In this document: positions 6,961-9,957 of the stretch, piece after piece
Numbering within the stretch: position 1 is the stretch's first letter
How the letters are laid out: every line of letters begins with the position of its first letter
NCBI GenBank assembly: GCA_900540235.1
Contig: UQEY01000053.1
Span: 1 to 9,957, forward strand
Direction: 5' to 3'
DNA length: 9,957 nucleotides
From: an uncultured Eubacteriales bacterium
Lineage (GTDB): Bacteria > Bacillota > Clostridia > Oscillospirales > Acutalibacteraceae
Program-made: the position numbers and the translations under genes
Notes under the pieces: generated by a model
Told to the model about the DNA's origin: nothing
Databases searched by the model: none
The model's input: only the letters and a program-made list of their open reading frames with translations

Positions 6961-8621
6961 TGAAAAGAAAACAATCAGGTTTCAAAATTATGATGCGGTT
7001 GATAAAACTTGTTAAACCGCTTGCTTTCTTCATGGTACTTGCAGTTATACTTGGCGTTACAGGCTTTCTTTGTGCCATTCAAATTACGGTGCTTGGCAGT
7101 ATGACGCTTCTTACAGCTGCAGGTATATCCGGCGGACTTGCAATAAAAACGGGATGTATTTGCATTATTATTTTTGCGGTTTTGCGTGGTTTTTTACACT
7201 ACGGCGAGCAAGCGTGCAACCACTATATTGCGTTCAAGTTGCTTGCCATTATTCGTGATAAAGTATTCAAATCACTTCGTAGGCTAACACCGGCAAAGCT
7301 TGAAGGTAAAGATAAAGGCAATCTGATATCGCTCATAACAAGTGATATTGAGCTTTTAGAAGTTTTTTACGCTCACACGATTTCTCCGATTTGTATTGCT
7401 TTTTTAACAAGCCTTGTTATGCTGATATTTATTGGCAGATACAGTATTTGGCTTATGCTTGTTGCACTTGCGGCTTACATTACAGTCGGCATTATTATTC
7501 CGCTTATTTCTTCAAAATTTAACAAAAATATCGGTATGACCTACCGTGAAAATTCGGGTGCTCTTTCCGGCTATGTGCTTGACAGTATGAGGGGACTTTT
7601 GGAATCAATCAGATACAATTCAACAGATACCCGCCTTAATGAAATGAATGAAAAAACCGATGAGCTTAATTCACTTCAAAAGAAGTTAAAGAAAATTGAG
7701 GGGCATAATATTTCAATTACGGATATTTCGATTATTTTCTTTTCAATCACAATGCTTTTGGTTGCAATTTGCCTTTACCAAAAGGGTACAATCGGATTTG
7801 ACGGACTTATTGTTTCAACCGTTGCAATGATGAGTTCATTCGGTCCGGTTGCCGCACTTTCAAACCTTGCAGGCAATTTGACTCACACCCTTGCAAGCGG
7901 CGAAAGAGTGCTGTCAATTCTTGATGAAAGCCCTGTTGTTGAAGAAAACACAAACGGTGACGATATCATATTTGACGCAATGGAATGCAAAAATGTAGGC
8001 TTTGCATATGACAAAGAGCAAATTCTTGAAAATTTCAATATGAAAATTCCAAAAAACAAAATCATTGCTATAAACGGACCGAGCGGTTCGGGCAAATCGA
8101 CTGCGCTTAAACTAATGATGCGTTTTTGGGATGTAAACAGCGGCGAAATTGATATGTCGGGTGAAAACATTAAAAATATTAAAACATCATCAATTCGTAA
8201 CAATCAAAGCCTTGTAAGCCAAGAAACTCAAATGTTTAATGATACAATTGAAAATAACATTAAAATTGCAGATTACAACGCCACAAGAGAAGAAGTTGAG
8301 CTTGCAGCAAAAAAAGCTTCCATTCATGATTTTATAATGACTTTGCCTAATGGATACGACACAAATGTAGGAGAACTCGGTGATTTGCTTTCGGACGGTG
8401 AAAAACAGCGTATAGGTCTTGCAAGAGCGTTCCTTTGCAACTCTCCTATGATTATGCTTGATGAACCCACAAGTAATTTGGACAGCTTAAACGAAGGCAA
8501 TATCCTAAAATCCATAAACGAAGCAAAGCACGGCAAAAGCATTGTTTTGGTTTCTCACAGAAAGTCAACGGCAAAAATCGCTGACGAAGCTTACACCGTT
8601 TACAGAGGCAGATTATCATGA
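6960..8621 (+). CDS. ABC half-transporter, CydC-like, second subunit
   Basis: A 553-residue partner of the preceding protein, sharing one base with its stop (TAATG). The membrane domain covers residues about 18-310 and includes the SLITSDIELLEVFYAHT coupling region common in CydC-like proteins. ATPase motifs: Walker A GPSGSGKST (373-381), Q-loop VSQETQ (Q421), signature LSDGEKQR (477-484), Walker B MLDEPTSNLD (D501, E502), H-loop SHRK (H533). The signature departs from LSGGQ at two positions (Asp for Gly, Glu for Gln). AAAGGAGG lies 7 nt before the ATG. It overlaps the next gene by ATGA. Probably a heterodimer subunit; a role in heme or thiol movement is inferred from context. Confidence 0.85.
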   Translation: MKRKQSGFKIMMRLIKLVKPLAFFMVLAVILGVTGFLCAIQITVLGSMTLLTAAGISGGLAIKTGCICIIIFAVLRGFLHYGEQACNHYIAFKLLAIIRDKVFKSLRRLTPAKLEGKDKGNLISLITSDIELLEVFYAHTISPICIAFLTSLVMLIFIGRYSIWLMLVALAAYITVGIIIPLISSKFNKNIGMTYRENSGALSGYVLDSMRGLLESIRYNSTDTRLNEMNEKTDELNSLQKKLKKIEGHNISITDISIIFFSITMLLVAICLYQKGTIGFDGLIVSTVAMMSSFGPVAALSNLAGNLTHTLASGERVLSILDESPVVEENTNGDDIIFDAMECKNVGFAYDKEQILENFNMKIPKNKIIAINGPSGSGKSTALKLMMRFWDVNSGEIDMSGENIKNIKTSSIRNNQSLVSQETQMFNDTIENNIKIADYNATREEVELAAKKASIHDFIMTLPNGYDTNVGELGDLLSDGEKQRIGLARAFLCNSPMIMLDEPTSNLDSLNEGNILKSINEAKHGKSIVLVSHRKSTAKIADEAYTVYRGRLS

Positions 8622-8959
8622 AAAAAGACAGAATCACACGAGAAAAAGAAATGTTACCCGAAATGGTAAAAATTTATTGCCACGGTGTGCATAAATCAAA
8701 AAAGGGCACTCTTTGCAAGGAATGCCAAGAACTTACTGATTATGCGCTTTTCAGGCTTGACCATTGCCGCTGGGGAAACGATAAAAACTTTTGTTCCCAA
8801 TGTCCCTGCCATTGCTACAAGCCCGATATGAGAAGCAAAATTAAAGAGGTTATGCGTTACAGTGGCCCGAGAATTATGCTCTACCACCCTTTGGTAGGCT
8901 CTATCCATGGCATTGAAACTCTAAAAGGCATTATCAAAGCAAAGAAAAAATCAAAATAA
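8618..8959 (+). CDS. YgbA-family (nitrous oxide-stimulated promoter family) cysteine-rich protein
   Basis: A 113-residue basic protein resembling the YgbA_NO family: REKEMLPEMVKIYCHGVH at the N terminus, a central cysteine cluster, and a YSGPRIMLYHPL segment near the C terminus. Eight cysteines are present: C21, C33-x2-C36, C50, C59-x2-C62-x-C64-x-C66, an arrangement that could hold zinc or an Fe-S cluster. E. coli ygbA belongs to the NO-responsive NsrR regulon and has been linked to nitrosative stress; its biochemical role is unclear. Here it is the last gene of the heme-type operon, joined to the ABC gene by an ATGA overlap with GAGG 9 nt upstream. No signal peptide, so cytoplasmic. Family call good; function uncertain. 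Confidence 0.85.
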   Translation: MKKDRITREKEMLPEMVKIYCHGVHKSKKGTLCKECQELTDYALFRLDHCRWGNDKNFCSQCPCHCYKPDMRSKIKEVMRYSGPRIMLYHPLVGSIHGIETLKGIIKAKKKSK

Positions 8960-8992
8960 TAAATAGCATCATATTTTATTAACCGCTCCGAG

Positions 8993-9024
8993 TTGTGCAG
9001 ACAGCACAAAAAGCAGGTCTGCGC
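8993..9024 (+). repeat. Competing inverted repeats after the operon
   Basis: TTGTGC (8993-8998) can pair with GCACAA (9004-9009), or GTGCAGAC (8995-9002) can pair with GTCTGCGC (9017-9024, one G-U). The two pairings exclude each other. They lie 34 nt after the last operon gene but no strong U-tract follows, so a simple intrinsic terminator is not supported. As they are next to a transposase-like remnant, they may be the end of an old insertion element. Confidence 0.35.
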
Positions 9025-9038
9025 AGAATAATTAAATT

Positions 9039-9164
9039 TTAAGCAACAAACTGATCTCGTTTTTTAAGCGAAGTCAGTTTTGTTTTAGCTTTTTCGTTAT
9101 ATCTGCAAATGATATTGTTTACTTGCTTTTGAGTAAATCCAAGTTTTGTTCCTGTTTTTTTAAG
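9039..9164 (-). pseudogene. Remnant of a transposase-associated HTH protein
   Basis: On the minus strand an open frame of 41 codons plus stop reads KKTGTKLGFTQKQVNNIICR followed by YNEKAKTKL. It has no start codon and is closed upstream by TGA (9165-9167). The pattern LG-(F/M)-T-x-K-x-V-x-N-x2-x-R-x-N-x-K resembles the helix-turn-helix part of the accessory ORF of clostridial IS3-type elements, recalled from memory rather than searched. No catalytic partner is nearby, so this would be a decayed fragment. It lies just upstream of the truncated NYN gene. Confidence 0.4.
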
Positions 9165-9216
9165 TCAATTCTTGTGATTTTAATTTTAATATTTTATTTT
9201 TATATAGCTTAAGTGA

Positions 9217-9801
9217 ATACAAAAGATTGATAAAATAGTTGTTTATTATGACGAACTTAACTCGTCTAAGGCATGGCTGCAATTGAAATTCTTTACATAT
9301 AATGTGGAAGTTGAAACCGTTGCTGTTGAGCGTATAAAAGAGGACAAGTCACTTGTAGATCACAGGCTCGTTGCCGGTGTTTCAAAAGCTGTATATAGGG
9401 ATGATGTGGATTCTATAATTCTTGCTTCCAGTGATTCGGACTTTTGGTCTGTTATCGAGGATGTGGATGCAAATTATCTTGTTCTTCTTGAAAAGGCAAA
9501 ATGTGGTTCTGACTTCAAATCACTACTTTGGAATCACAACATTTTTTATTGCTATCTTGACAAGTTTATGACACCTGAAAAGGACAAGTTCTTTGATACA
9601 GTATTCAAGAAAGAGCTTGAAAAAGTAATTGCAAACTCATTTGTATTGCCGGATGCAGAACTGATATTTAAGGAGGCACTTACTCAAACTCGTGCTTCCT
9701 TATCATCTACGGCGAGAGACCACCTTTATAACACTACAATGAATAATCTTAAGTTGGTACTTAATAGCAATGGTACTTTTTCAATAGAGATTCCAAAATA
9801 G
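9217..9801 (+). CDS. 5'-truncated NYN-domain (PIN-like nuclease) protein, probable pseudogene
   Basis: The open frame runs from just after a TGA (9214-9216) to TAG, but has no ATG or GTG near its beginning; the first usual start is TTG at 9283, giving 172 residues. Homology appears to begin before that TTG: codons at 9235-9261 read IVVYYDELN, like the first acidic motif (D-x2-N) of NYN domains. Further acidic positions follow in LVDHR (9358-9360 Asp) and IILASSDSDFWSVI. NYN proteins are PIN-like metal-dependent RNases. A start at 9283 would lose the first Asp, so the product would probably be inactive, and the 5' part seems to have been lost near the transposase-like remnant. No clear ribosome binding site was seen. 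The C-terminal half (after about 9590) is not recognised. Confidence 0.5.
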   Translation: MQKIDKIVVYYDELNSSKAWLQLKFFTYNVEVETVAVERIKEDKSLVDHRLVAGVSKAVYRDDVDSIILASSDSDFWSVIEDVDANYLVLLEKAKCGSDFKSLLWNHNIFYCYLDKFMTPEKDKFFDTVFKKELEKVIANSFVLPDAELIFKEALTQTRASLSSTARDHLYNTTMNNLKLVLNSNGTFSIEIPK

Positions 9802-9816
9802 AAACTAAAGTAGTAG

Positions 9817-9923
9817 ACTTTGCGTTTCAAAAGACACCTCATTGTAAGGTTCGCAATTCCTCATACGAATTTGCGGTTCTAAGCAAAAATAAAATTCTGA
9901 GAGATTTTTGAGAGACGCAAAGT
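9817..9923. repeat. Structured element closed by a 12-bp inverted repeat
   Basis: ACTTTGCGTTTC (9817-9828) pairs with GAGACGCAAAGT (9912-9923) in 12 pairs with one G-T. Inside is a smaller hairpin, GCAATTC-CTCATAC-GAATTTGC with one bulged T. The whole is about 107 nt, with no open frame. It begins 16 nt after the NYN stop. It could be a small non-autonomous mobile element, an intergenic repeat of the species, or a structured RNA; no known RNA family was recognised. Confidence 0.45.
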
Positions 9924-9957
9924 TTGAAAAATGGCTTAAATAGGCGGTTTTGAAAAA

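Noticed and set aside
5224..8621. Multidrug resistance pump
   Set aside because: The pair looks CydDC-like and sits translationally coupled in a heme-type operon; nothing in the sequence points specifically to drugs.
9283..9303. Promoter-like TTGAAA and TATAAT inside the NYN frame
   Set aside because: The spacer is only 9 bp, too short for a sigma-A promoter.

Overview
The window looks like chromosomal DNA of an anaerobic, gut-type Bacillota (Clostridia; possibly Oscillospiraceae or a relative). This rests on strong AGGAGG-type ribosome binding sites, low to moderate G+C, a NEAT-domain surface protein, an ECF transporter with fused ATPases, and AraC-type and ABC proteins of clostridial character. 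Genus cannot be set from sequence alone.

Layout. (1) 129-1382, minus strand: a very AT-rich gene for an AraC-type DNA-binding domain fused to an aminoglycoside/choline-kinase-like phosphotransferase domain. A strong internal Shine-Dalgarno sequence and ATG sit exactly at the domain junction. (2) 1383-1859: a divergent intergenic region with an extended -10 for the minus-strand gene, a long hairpin (1560-1619), a near-consensus sigma-A promoter (1756-1784) and two tandem GTTAGC-N4-GCTAAC palindromes on the transcription start and leader of the next operon. (3) 1860-8959, plus strand: seven tightly packed genes, mostly overlapping, forming one operon. They are a membrane-anchored NEAT protein, an ECF S component (MptD/Trep_Strep type), EcfT, a fused tandem EcfA, two CydDC-like ABC half-transporters, and a cysteine-rich YgbA-family protein. 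(4) 8960-9957: a decayed region with competing hairpins, a transposase-like HTH remnant on the minus strand, a 5'-truncated NYN (PIN-like nuclease) gene, and a structured element closed by a 12-bp stem.

How the genes may work together (inference). The NEAT protein would bind heme or hemoprotein at the cell surface, the ECF module would import heme or a related tetrapyrrole, and the CydDC-like heterodimer would handle heme or thiols across the membrane. The YgbA protein ties the set to nitrosative stress or iron physiology. The palindromes suggest a single repressor controlling the set, plausibly iron- or heme-responsive, though their geometry is not that of the classical DtxR box.
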